Part shown: in pieces, positions 33,070 to 44,590 of the stretch
Position numbering within the stretch: the first letter of the stretch is position 1
Layout: every line of letters begins with the position of its first letter
NCBI RefSeq assembly: GCF_016086655.4
Contig: NC_052132.2
Span: forward strand, 18,912,805 to 18,976,804
Origin: Lepeophtheirus salmonis
Taxonomy: Eukaryota; Arthropoda; Copepoda; Siphonostomatoida; Caligidae
Reading direction: 5' to 3'
Length of the DNA: 64,000 bases
Program-made: the position numbers and the translations under genes
The notes under the pieces: generated by a model
What the model saw: only the letters and a program-made list of their open reading frames with translations
Database searches by the model: none
What the model was told of the DNA's origin: nothing

Positions 33070-35511
33070 TCCCTTATATTGAAAAGATGTCCGAATGGAC
33101 TAAGGCATAATTTGCGGGACCTGGAGTAATTGTTTTTAGTTCTGAGCAGCAATTCATTTCGTTTTACTTTGTGTCAATGTGGACCATTGTATTTTATAGG
33201 TTCTACTCCTTTCATACCAATTAAAACATTCTCCAGTAACTTCGAACATACCTCACCCATACCACCCAAAAGCCTCCCTTAATTTTAAATATTAGTTACC
33301 ATATTATTTTTTGTTTTTTACGTACCGAAAAAACTTAGATTTATAACTTTTACAATAACTAAGACAACGACGAAGAAAAACTATCAAAACAGTACCATAT
33401 TGAATAAGTATATGTACTTAGGTGGATAACTCTAAAGTACTTTTGAAAAGAGACTGAAATATATAACATTATACAATAAAGTAATTATTTACAAGTAGTT
33501 AAATATCAATATTTTACTTTTTCCTAATATATATAAATACAATAGTTATTAAATAATATTCATATTTTATAAAGTTTTCTTCACATAAGATAATCAATAT
33601 AAGAATTTATGAAGCAAGAACTAATATGAGGAATTTTTATAGTTTTAATACTAATAGGGAGTTGAAGAAAGGTTATACAATACTTTATACTTGATTTATA
33701 AAGTCAATTTTATGAATCAGCTTCATTTGAATAACCCTCTATTTTGAAGAAAATGAGCCAAGAATGTCCTAATATAAAATCTTATGACTTTATATCATAA
33801 CGATAGCTTAGAAAAGTTTTCATAGATATATAATAACTTTTTAATACTTTTGAATATAATTGATCCTTAGAATATTTAAATTATAACACTATGCAACAAA
33901 ATGAAGATTTTGGAGCGCCGGCAGGCTAAAACCCACATTTATTATTATTATTTAAGTCGTAAAACACAAAAATGACCATTAAAACTTTCAAACTTCAAAG
34001 GTTTAGCCTATTGAGACTTTTTTAATCAAGTTTTTAGGGTATAACTACGATTCAGTGGCATATTTGAGCATGAAAAAAATATATAAATGAAAATTAAAGT
34101 AAATAAAAAATTGATGCAAATGTTGAAGTTTGATTTGATAAAGTTGATCACTTCTCCTTTTTCTTCTTTTTTTTTTCTATCTAGAGTAGATATTTGAACA
34201 TTAAATACTTTACATTGGTGATCCCTACGTGATTAGAAACATTACCAACTGTGTCTCCCCAAAAACAAGCAGGGTCGATTAAAATGGAAGAGGTGAATTT
34301 AGCAATGTCCGTCGCGGAACTCTGTCTTTCTAGTTACTGTTCTTTGGATGTTGACAACTGGTTATAGAGAATTGAACTTGGTTTTGTGTTGAAGGGAATT
34401 TCTCATACCAAAGCGAAATTCATGTCGACGATTCTTTTTATTCTTTTGGAAGTTGATAGCCTATATCGGAAAATATGAATTTCTTTGCTCCCTCATAAGT
34501 GAAATTCTCCTTATTAATAGGAATAATATTAAAAACATCACTTGCCAATGCTGACACGATAAGGCTGCATTTCGCTTTGGTATGAGAAATTCCCTTCAAC
34601 GCAAAACCAAGTTCAATTCTCTATAACCAGTTGTCAACATCCAATATTTTGTATTTTTTATTGACAAAATTTAGACTTTCTGTCCGGTCCTATCCTAATC
34701 AGACCCAGAAACCCTAATATAGGACATCTTTGATATATGACGTCTTCACAAAATGAAATACTACTTTACTATAATATTAGTACAAATGATGCCTAGTTGA
34801 AAACACTTTCAAATTTAGGTAGTTCTGATGACCAATAACAGTGGCAAGACCGTACGTGGGACAAGGCCGATTTTAAGTCCCATACTTAAGACCGATAAAA
34901 TCCTATGAAATACACCATCCTACTTGCGACATAAAAGTCTACTCGTGCAATGCTAAAATGTATATAACATTTTTTTTTTTTTTTCATTTAATATGTATTC
35001 AACATTTAATTTAATAAATAATATATATATAAATGAAGCTTATATCATGAAATAATTAAATGTAGGATTTCCCAGAAACTTCTATTCGGAGAGAAGCCTT
35101 ATTGTGTACTATGTAGTAATATGATATTTTTAATATTAGTTAAGATACTTTAAAGTGAACCTACTTGAATCTTGAAGTGACTCAATACTAATTAAGCTTT
35201 CTCGTTTGAAAATATTTGTTATAGAGTTTTAGTATTTTTTTTAATTGAAGAGGACATCTGAAGTGATAATAATGAATAATTAATTATTTTGCCATTATAT
35301 CATTTAACATATTCAAGTACTACATTGTTATTCTATGAGCTGAACATAACTATAAAAAAACTCATAATTTGGGCTTTTATGTTGACTCTTTTAGGTATGT
35401 GGTGAATTAACACCAGAGTAAGATTGAGTAAGAATCACGTTACTGAGTAATTTATCTAAATACTACTAATAATGGTGAAAAATTAATTTGTTAAATGGGT
35501 CCTATAGTCCA
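33068..35511. other. AT-rich intergenic sequence
   Basis: Contains the long inverted repeat at 34344-34644 and a T run near 34970. A 28-codon ORF (ATG at 34284, reading MEEVNLAMSVAELCLSSYCS) runs into the left arm of that inverted repeat. Otherwise nothing supportable. Confidence 0.4.
34344..34644. repeat. Inverted repeat, 76-bp arms (75/76 match), 149-bp spacer
   Basis: The left arm 34344-34419 (TTGGATGTTGACAACTGG...) and the right arm 34569-34644 are reverse complements with a single mismatch. Similarity ends abruptly at both arm edges. The spacer has no ORF. Near-identity implies a recent event or conversion between arms. Confidence 0.9.
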
Positions 35512-37503
35512 ACCTTGCCATCGATTTTGGAACCATCTGTATAAACGTTGATAAATTTTGAATTAACCGTTCCTCCTTATTTTTCTATTTCAAGTGAAAT
35601 ATTATGACAAATTTTTTTCTCAGTAACCTTTATTTGTGCTTTAAAGATTGAATTTCTATTGATTTCAACTCTTCTTGGATCAGCCAAGCCCCTTCTTTGG
35701 TTTTATTTGTTGTGATTCAGGTTATACTAATGTCTTCTTCTATTCTCCTTCGGGTTGCTAGTGCTCGACGTTTTATGCTTAGGTGTAAAGGTTATACATT
35801 GAGCAAGATTTCCATAGCTCTAGTTGGTGTAGATCTCATCACACTACAAATCAGTAGGCATACTAATCTATTTAATCATCTCAACCTTTCAATCTGGAAC
35901 TCCTTTTTTATTATACGCAATGTCCATATTCCTGCTCCGTAAGTCAAAATCGATTCGACATAGGCCTTACGTATCCATCTAGCATATAGTGGGTTTAAAC
36001 CCCACTGCGTCCCAATCATTTTACGGGTAGAGAGTAAAGCCCTTTTAGCCTTTTTGATAATGTAATCCAAATGCGGTTTCCAATTCAATCTTCTATAGAT
36101 ATCTAAACCAAGATACTTGTAATGTCTTACCTATTCTATAATTGTTCTGTTCATATGTAATATCAGAGTATTCATTTTGTGAGACCAAGTACAAAGGATT
36201 GCTTCCGTTTTATTTTCACTAAACTGAAGACCAATTTCTTCCCCATATCTGCTCATTTAATTCACCCGTTTTTGTATGATAGATCCCATAGTTGACATAT
36301 CTATTCCAGTCATTATTACAGCTATATCATCTAAAAATCCAACTGTCAATATTGGTCCAGGGTTGGGTAGAATTACATGCTGAATAGCACTGTTCCACAC
36401 AAATGGGGATAAAATTCCTCCTTACGGACATCCTTTTGTTGGAGTAAATGAGACTTTACGTCCTTGTTGAGAACAATCAACCCTTCTGTTTTTTTAAAAG
36501 TACTTGAACCATTTGTTTGTACAATCATCAATGCCAAACTTAGCAAAAGTTTCTTCTATAGCTTTAAATGGAAGCCGAATCTGTGGACTTTCCGGTTCGA
36601 AATCCGAATTGATTTATCATAGAAACGCTCAACTTCAGGGACTCAATATGCCAATAAATTGCTCTCTCAATTCCTTTTAATAGGGTATTAGTTAATGTGA
36701 TTGGTCTATAGGCTTTTGAACCACTGTAGTCAATTTTATCAGGCTTTGGTAGAAAAATTACCCGAGGATTACTCCAGATTTTTGGCACATACGAGAATCT
36801 AATTGATAATTTATACAACAAAGCAATTCTATCATAATACTCATCTGGTAAATTTTGGAAAACTACAGGGGCAACTCCATCTGGTCCAGTGTTTTTAAAA
36901 CTTTTAAATGATTTAAAAACATTCCGAATCAGAGAAACAGTTATATCATTCGTCCATTTTGTGTTAATTTTTTCAAGCAATACATTCGGACTTCCTTCTT
37001 CATATGCTTCATCTGACCCATGTATAATTGAGTCACCAAAATGCCCTTTCAGTAAAGCATTTAAGCTATCCATTGCCGAAATTCCCCCCATCTTTATTAC
37101 TTAACATCCCCACAGTGGGTCCATTATGCCCATTTTGTCGCATTATTGCAGCTGATATTGCTGTGTAAGAATCCAACTCCGTGCATCTCTCCCTCCAACG
37201 CCTTCGTCTCTCCAGTTCGATTATCCTCCTATATTCTCTTTTACATTTATAGTACTCAACTGTATCGTTACTCCATTGGGGTTTTCTCACTCTTCGCTCA
37301 GCTCCCTTAGTTTCCTTTCTCAATCTTGTCAGTTCTTCTGTCCACCATGCTGTAACTCGTTTATATTTTTTTGGACGCAGTGGTGCCAATTCATCTAGAG
37401 CTTCGACGAGTGAACTCGTTATTTCGGGAGCTGGAAGTTCTATTCCTTCACATGTATCTTGTTTTCCAATCCAGTTGTTGCAACCTTGAGATATTATCCC
37501 CAA
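35512..37503 (-). pseudogene. Decayed non-LTR retrotransposon ORF2 (RT plus start of RNase H), Jockey/I-group
   Basis: Reading the - strand from 37503: a linker with WWTEELTRLRKETK and a basic ERRRRWRERC stretch, typical between endonuclease and RT. Then from 37091 come SFKNTGPDGVAPVVFQNLPD and AYRPITLTNTLLKGIERAI (RT blocks 1-2). Near 36430 is a relic of 'T..GCPQGG.LSP', then FLDDIAVIM (~36319-36338) in place of the catalytic YADD. A thumb-like region follows with RAYVESILTYGAGIW-type residues at ~35950. A connection segment (LVCLLI...MRSTPTRAMEILL) and VYTDGSK near 35530 mark the start of an RNase H domain. Stops and frame shifts occur throughout. The endonuclease and the end of RNase H are missing. 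RT followed by RNase H suits the I/R1/Jockey assemblage; the exact clade is not resolved. Confidence 0.8.
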
Positions 37504-37774
37504 GAATTTACTTTCCGTAGGGATCTGTAATAAATATAAAATAAAAATTTAAATTATAATTGTTGATCTTATTTAATAATATTCAAACTAAATAGTTATA
37601 TATTTAATATAAATTTTGTTACTTTCTTCAAAATAGACATAAACAAAAAACTTATTCAAATATACTTTCCAACATCAAATGTATAAATTTCAAAAAACTC
37701 ATCCTTTTTAACATACCAAACATAGCTAATGTTAGCTTATATTTTTGCATCAATATTTTAACTTAATATATCCT

Positions 37775-38742
37775 AAATATAAAGACATTCACCAAATAGA
37801 CTACTTTTGCAGCATGTTGTTCTATTATGGGATTTGCTATTATAAAGATGTATCTTTTTTTGCAGATGAACTTATTTCTTTGGATTCTGTCGTTGTTCAT
37901 AGTCATCCGATTGAATTGATGCGGTAAGTCGCTATGTAACTTCCTTCTCTCTAAGAGCTTCATCAACACTGAGGAATGACTCCTTGCATGGCTCAAACAG
38001 TTTTCTTACATTGAGCTGTTTTAAGACATCATTTTTTCCCCTAATCCATAATTAATATCTGTTCTCTGCTACATGGATCAAAACAGCCAAGACGTATTGG
38101 GAATAAGTTTTTACACAGTCGATACTTGGAACTTTGACTTTGACGCACTGTTCTACCTCAGTATCCTTAAACTGCCTTAAGGAGAGTTGCATCATCCTGT
38201 TTGCTTGTTTTTCTTGCTTTTGATTATCTCATCTCTGTTGGACTTGGCCGTCCTGAGCAAATTGTCAATGTGAGCCCTTTAGATATGTCCAATCATCTTC
38301 ATTTCCCCCAATAGTAACGCTGGAAGGTTGAAACATGACATTTAAGGCCGTAGATAGAACAATTTTGTTCTCCGGATACATATTGTCGACAGAATTTCCA
38401 TTTCTTGTCATCAATCGGTGTTCTCTTTATGCCCTCCAAGTAGGGCCTTTCCTGGCCTATATTTCCAAACATCTCTAAAAGATACTACTCCATAGTTATA
38501 TCACACTCTTCGGATAAATGTAATCGCTCAAGCACGATCTTTATCGGATGGCCACAGATTAATAGGTAAGAAGTTACCCCAATACCAGATTAAAAGTGGT
38601 GATTTTTGGCATACTGAACCAACCATTGTCCATCAGCCAACGTATTTTTGTCACTTTGCAACATCACGAGAATATCTTGAATGTCTCCATTTGCTCTCTC
38701 ATTTAATTCCTGAGATTATGAGTGATGTTGATTTCCATGCAC
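37775..38742 (-). pseudogene. Decayed integrase-like ORF of the SCAND3/KRBA2-like (gypsy-derived) type
   Basis: Reading the - strand from 38742: a relic of 'HG..Q..VER.N.D' (here QELNERANGDIQDILVML), then WLVQYAKN near 38610, the C-terminal half of a retroviral-type integrase core. About 400 bases further comes QEKQANRMMQLS, then VEQCVKVKVPSIDCVKT, VLAVLIHVAENRY, DVLKQLNVRKLFEPC and ESFLSVDEALREKEVT. This region matches, as I remember it, the part after the integrase core in SCAND3/KRBA2-like proteins. The end near 37800 carries SKSHNRTTCCK, a trace of the usual Cys-rich terminus. Many stops and frame changes. The N-terminal part with the first catalytic acids is outside the recognisable segment. 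Recognition is by pattern memory only. Confidence 0.55.
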
Positions 38743-38781
38743 AAGGTCACTTGTACAACCCATTGGCTGAGGTCTATCATA

Positions 38782-39305
38782 GAATATTAAAAGGGTTCCC
38801 TAATGCTAAATAAAGCGGTGGTGGTGGCTAACGACCCACCTTTTCTACAGTTCACTTGCGAAACCAATAGTATTATAAAGTGTGTATTGTAGGATATTGA
38901 AAGGCGCCCTCGTTATTCAAGGAAGCGGTGGTGTTTGGTAATGATCCACTTCTTGAACCTACGGTTCTTTTACACAACCTATGGATTAAGTGTATTATAG
39001 GATATTAAAATGGGTCTTTGATGCTTAGGGAAGTGATGGCGATGGCTAATGACCCACCTTTTGGACCAGTGGTTGCACAATACATGGGCTGGGGTATATC
39101 ATAAGATATTAGATGTGGTAGTTGATACTCAGGATAGCGGTGACGATAGATTTTGAACAACAAGCGGTTCACTAGCGTAACCCGTGGGCCAGGGTGTTTA
39201 ATAATATATTTGAAGGGGTCCCTGATACTCAGGATAGCGGTGGCAATAGGGTTTGATCCACCTTAGGGGCCAGATGTCCACCTGCACAACCTATTGGCCG
39301 AGATA
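38782..39305. repeat. Tandem array, five diverged copies of a 100-110-bp unit
   Basis: Units begin with a GGATATT-like word at 38782, 38892, 39000, 39104 and 39204. Each continues with 'aaa-GGGTCCCTGATGCTCAG-GA-AGCGGTGG', 'ATGACCCACCTTTTGGACC' and 'TGCACAACCCATGGGC' variants. A partial unit end precedes the first copy at 38741-38781. Composition is clearly less AT-rich than the flanks. It abuts the start of the integrase relic. Confidence 0.85.
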
Positions 39306-41114
39306 AATGGAGTCTCTTGTGACAATTTCTTATCATACTATAGTTTGATTGTTTGATCTCAATATCAATATGGTAGACCAGGAATGTCTAACCTTGTAAT
39401 ATAATGGGCTGTATTACTAACTCAAATATTTTAAAAGGCAGCAGGACCTATTAAGTTAAAAACCTTGAAAAATGACAATATAAAGCAAAACTATTAAATA
39501 CGATTTTTTTTTTCCAATTTAGAGTCTCAGAAAATACGAGATACCGTCAAATATTTAGTTAGTACGTATTATGAGCGGTCTACGAGTTTTGATGATATTG
39601 CAACAATTTTGCTAAAAAAATACTACTTGAAGTGGGAATAAGTTATGGGTCACACCTTAACATTGGGTGGACTGCAATCCACAAGTAGGATATCTATCAA
39701 CTACATTATCAAATTTATTGCAATCAATTGTTTAGTAATCAAATTACCCAAAATTAAAATGACCAATTTTATAGATTACCCGGGATTTCTCAAAATCCTG
39801 ATTTTCTAGATATATATTATGAATTGTGTGAATATTTAGCTAGCCTTTTTTTTTTTTTTTTGGAATTAGTAATCTGAAGAATGCCTTTTCATTTCTTTGG
39901 CAGTTGCCATTATTAATTAATTCTTGAGTTTCTTTCTTATATATATTCTAAACCTGATTGAACTTTCGTGTGTACACATAAAAGACAGACCAAAACATAA
40001 AGGATTTATAGTGAATTTATAATTGCCAGTCCATATTAAAATCAGTTTAAAATTGAGGATCGACATTATTGCCAACGTCCTTGTTCATTTCTTTCTCCCC
40101 CTCCTCCTTGTCACAGCTGATTGTAGCTGATCTTCCCAAAATCCTTTATCTTCCCAAAAGATTCTTCTATTTGTCAGGGTTGCCATGTTGATTTTAGGTT
40201 TCTTTATTTTTTAACATCCCCATTATACACAAGATTTTCATCACAATAGATACATTTACTTTCCTTTTCTTTTCTTTATTATTAAGTTCGTTGTTAAAAA
40301 GGATTCCTCATCTGAGAAGCAATTAGACGGACGGACAAATTTTGCTTTATGAATATATATATATTACTTTTAATTATCAAATTACCTTGTAATTTTCATT
40401 TACAATGTTTGAAAAGGTTATTTAAAGAATAATCTAATAATTATTTATTCATACTAAAAAATATATATGTACAATTAAAATTCTAATGAATTTAAAAACA
40501 TTATGTTACAAGAACACCATCATTAATAAATAAAATTTGCCTATAATTTTTTTTATTATGAATTTATACTTCAATTACCCATAACTCAAAAGCTATATTA
40601 TTTATAAGATAATGAAATGATTTAATATAAGAAACGATAACCTTATGGGTCCGAATGAGTAGATTTAGGATTAATATAATAAAAACACCAAAAATTAGTT
40701 TTGAAAAAGAGTGATTTCCACAAATTTATGAATAAAAAACAACGAAGAAATTTATTAATGACTCTTAAATATATTTTTAGAACCATATAGAAGATTTTTT
40801 TAATCAATCGATATTTAAAAAAATTATGAAGTGTTGAAATATAAAGTCAAACCTGTATACAGCGGTCATGCAAAGAAAACGGAAAAAGTGGCTAATTATT
40901 GATTTATGAAAACTGGTCGCTTAGTGCATTGATACGCTTAAAAAATTGTATAAATTCTATTTTTTCAAAAATAAGTGAAATCTTTAATCTTAGAAAATAT
41001 ATCGTTGAAATGTTATCTGACAAGGTTAGATTGTCTAATTTTTATCACTAAAAGATGAAATAAATACCCGGAATTTTTTTTTATCTTGGTTCAAAATACA
41101 TAAAAGAAAAACTT
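39306..41114. other. AT-rich intergenic sequence
   Basis: A 20-T run near 39848 and a TA-rich tract near 40353. The pogo-like end at 40851 is listed separately. No gene. Confidence 0.45.
40851..40965 (+). repeat. Possible pogo/Tigger-type terminal sequence
   Basis: GTCAAACCTGTATACAGCGG followed by TCATGCAAAGAAAACGG...GTGGCTAATTATT...AACTGGTCGCTTAG recalls pogo-like ends ('TCGAACCTCTATAACGG...GTCGCTATA'). The matching inverted end was not found, so this may be a solo fragment. Confidence 0.3.
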
Positions 41115-41119
41115 TTTCA

Positions 41120-41345
41120 TATAGCTCAATGGGCAACTTTTTCGGGAGAAAACATTCTCTTGAACTCAATTTGCGCCTTGACCATTCATAAAGAAAAACT
41201 ATTCATAATTTACATTGTACATATATGGACTTCAAAAACAATTCCTTGGTCAGATCGAGTTATTGTAATAATAGAGTGTTTAGTTATACTTAATGAGTCC
41301 AACTTCATCTGACCAATTAAAAGTAACATTAAACAAATCAAGACT
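41120..41345 (+). mobile_element. Older copy of the tRNA-derived SINE
   Basis: ATATAGCTCAATGGGCAACT near 41120 aligns with the A-box head at 32.84 kb. The next block (TTTTTCGGGAGAAAACATTCTCTTGAACTCAATTTGCGCC) aligns with its hairpin and B-box region. The 3' part (CTTAATGAGTCCAACTTCATCTGACCAATTAAAAG) aligns with 33010-33040. It has diverged and has no long A tail, so it is older than the 32.8-kb copy. Confidence 0.55.
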
Positions 41346-43559
41346 TTATTCCTAAAATCCTTAAAAAGGTTATTGTGTTTTGCTTTATTTTAGATTTGGA
41401 AGATTTTATAATAAAGATCTTGTATCAACATTATATTTTGTTGATAAATAAGGTTATTTTATGTTCATTTTTGTTTTTAATATTTGCCTCAATCTTATTT
41501 ACAATATAATAAAAATAACAAATATATATTTATATAATTGTTAAAAACATGAATTGATACGAAAAAATATATTGTTTATTGCATATGGACATATAACAGT
41601 TCAGATCTTATTCCTATAGAGCTTTCTTGATTTTCATACCGATAGGCGTCCTCATACCAGTAATTCTTTCAGAGGATATTTCTAAAAGTGGTATCGTAAG
41701 GAATGTCTTCACTTCCTTTCAAAGCAAGTTATTTAGACTGAATGAAATTATTTTGATTGAGGGGATGCAAGACATTATCAGTAATCTATCGTTGTTTTTT
41801 ATATGTATTAAAAATCTTTATTATTATACATTAATAATGATTTAATAGTTGGAACAACCACAGTTCGGTACGAACTTCAGTACACCCTTTCAGGTACGCC
41901 GTTCCGTAGGGTATATTATTAAATACTTTTTTTTAAATATAATTAATGTAGTTTATCAAGTTTTTTTCCAAAAAAAAATTCATTCATAGTTTTCTTTATT
42001 GTACAAATAAACTATTTTTAAACATACTTAACTTCTCTAAAAAAACATACAAAAATTATATAATACTATTATTAATGAATTTATAAATTTTCTAGCAAAA
42101 AATTGAGCGTGTCTACATTTTCCACTAATAAACAAGACCACTAGCAGCCACAATATTGCCAGCTGTCAAAAAAAATATTTATCTAGATACAGATGTACCT
42201 GTCGTTGTGTGGCATCGTGAAGCAACTTAGAAATACTGGATAATTTATTTAAATTATCCCTTCACCATACCACTAGGTTTTTGTCAACTGAGATGTATTT
42301 TATCACTTTTTGTAAGTCATTTTCTCTTTTTTGTATGAACAAATACAGAAATTATTTCTTTTATAAAATGATGCTTATGTATTAATACTTACCTCACTCT
42401 CTACATCTATTAATTTAAAACAAAAAATAGCCTAAATTTTATAATATCAAAATATTTAATATGTGATTGATTACCTACCGCCCTGAGGGTAAAAACGTAA
42501 GAAATCGACCCATACTACAGTCCCGTAGCGTACCTGCCCTAATATCTACTTACATAAAATGAAATTTCCTCTACTGAAATGGTTATTATTGTCGCATTGA
42601 TACTTTAAGCTCTCCTGGTAATTCTCAAATTGTAATTTTTGGATATTGAGATATTTTAGACTTGACAAACGTAAGAAGGCCCTCTGATCAAACAAATGGA
42701 GTTATCTCAGGTATTGGCTTCCGGTTCAGGCTGTACTACTCATAATACATCCTTCTGATATCAAAAACAGAATCCTTATAGATGAAGAAGCAACTAATAA
42801 TCTAAACAGGTCTCCCATGCTTCATCTCACTGACATTTCGTTTTTTTCGACTCATACATGAAATGATGGTTTTTATATAATAAAAAAAATTTGTAATCTC
42901 CTAGTGACTTTTTTTAGAAAATAATCTTTTAATGGCACCTTTTTTGGAAAAAGCCAAGTCTCCTCTTTGTATTTAAGAAAATGGTCTATATTTCGTATAA
43001 TGACTTTTTTTAGAAAAGAAAATAATATTTCTTTTTTTAAAAAAAAAAGGTCAATTAATGTTTTTTTTTTTAAATACCACGAAATAATATTTTTCTAAAT
43101 TAAAATATTGTAAATATATACATGGAGGACTCTCAGCACACAAATATCACTCTGTGAAGTGACGTATTTTACTAAACTTTATTTCATCTTTCATTTGATT
43201 CTTTCATAATCTCTATTAAAATAGGTAATAAATATAATGTTATCTAATTCTTACTTACTTCAAAAGAGAAATATCAGATAATTTGAACTAGTACAACGTT
43301 ATTTTTCTTGCAACTATTGATTTTTTTTCTTTGACACTTCAAGATCACAATAAATTAATTAATACATATGGTTATGCATTAAGCATATACAATAATTAAA
43401 ATCTGATGTTTATATGTGAAGACAGACTCGGAATAGGAGGTAAAAAATACGGCATTCACAACAAAACTAAAAAGATTATGATCTACAGCTGTTGTAATTC
43501 GCTGTCATTTGACTTGACTGCTTTTGAAGCTTATTAAAATACATCATGTTAAAAAAACT
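41346..43559. other. AT-rich intergenic sequence
   Basis: A 72-codon open run at 41627-41845 (+) is hydrophobic and unrecognised. GC-containing patches at 41865-41915 and 42500-42540 share a GTACG(C)-type word in inverted orientation, which is too weak to call an element. Confidence 0.35.
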
Positions 43560-43597
43560 AGTTGATATAATGAACGGTTATAATAAATTATCCAATA

Positions 43598-44590
43598 TTA
43601 ATCCTGATTTTTCTTAAATTTTTGAGGAGTCCTCTTGTTAGGGGATAATTCTGAGTCCAAAGCCGTCCTCTTAGAAATCGATCCCGATCTAGTCCTAGAA
43701 GACATTATAATCTCATCCACGATGGGTGGTTTTGTAGGTTTTTTTGGTCTAATCAATTTATCCTTAGTCACTCGTTTTGACAATTCCTCCGTTCCATCCA
43801 TCCCCATATTTGAAGGTACGCTTTCTACTTCAGAAACAGCAGCGGGATTATTCTTTTATGCAGAACTTTTATTCATTTCATCCATCTGTGTAGCGGAACA
43901 TGTAGACATATCATTTTCCTTGCGTTGCGAATTCCTTTCCCCGTCATTACTTGACACCTTTGCTGAAGAATCTTCGCCATCTTTTTCCATACTATTAATA
44001 TTATCAGTTATCAGAGAGTATGCAGTTTCCTCCTTCCTTTCGTTTTGATTCCCAGTCTTAAATGTTTCCACATAACTACTCCATTTTACAAAATTATTAG
44101 GACATTCTCTAGCAAAGTGCCCAACTTCATAGCACTTTCCACAATATCTGTCTTGTCCCACATATGTTACTCTTGTCCTAAAACCTCTGATAGGTAGGAA
44201 ACCAGGAATATCATATCTTAGGGTAGCCTTGACGCTAAAATTTCCATTTAAAATGCCTCTCAGTCTTCCATCCTTAAAAACAATCTTTTCTGACCGGACC
44301 CACAACCTCTCCGAACTCTTTCACCACATTAAACACATCTTCACCCTTAATGTCTTCATGTGGAGAATGAATCGTTATAACTTTTTCATAAATAATTGGA
44401 TTTCCCTCCCCGTCTCTCCGTTGGGCCTTCAGACCTCTTATAGAGCCTTTCAACCCTTTGTAGTGGCCTTCCGCTTTCCGAATTATAAATTCATCTTCAA
44501 CATGTGTGAAAAAAAATCCCAATATCCAATTCCTTCTTTAACTCGATGATGATTAAGTGTTTATACCCAGGACAAGCTCTAACTTTTTGA
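43598..44590 (-). pseudogene. Non-LTR ORF1 (nucleic-acid-binding, CCHC zinc knuckle), inverted
   Basis: The - strand coding runs from about 44590 (RACPGYKHLIIIEL, frame-shifted near 44520) through GHYKGLKGSIRGLKAQRRDGE, a second frame shift near 44290, then LRGILNGNFSVKATLRYDIP and GFRTRVTYV. The zinc knuckle CGKCYEVGHFAREC (C-x2-C-x4-H-x4-C) lies at about 44148-44107. A Ser/Lys-rich C-terminal tail follows; an in-frame TAA at 43855 interrupts it, and it ends with TAA at 43598-43600. Such ORF1 proteins coat the element RNA. The start codon is missing at the junction with ORF2. The knuckle and the order of segments are seen directly; the L1/Tx1 assignment is inference. Confidence 0.75.

Noticed and set aside
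41865..42540. Possible hAT-like element with GTACG-containing inverted ends
   Set aside because: The inverted similarity is only a few bases and no 8-bp duplication or transposase was found.
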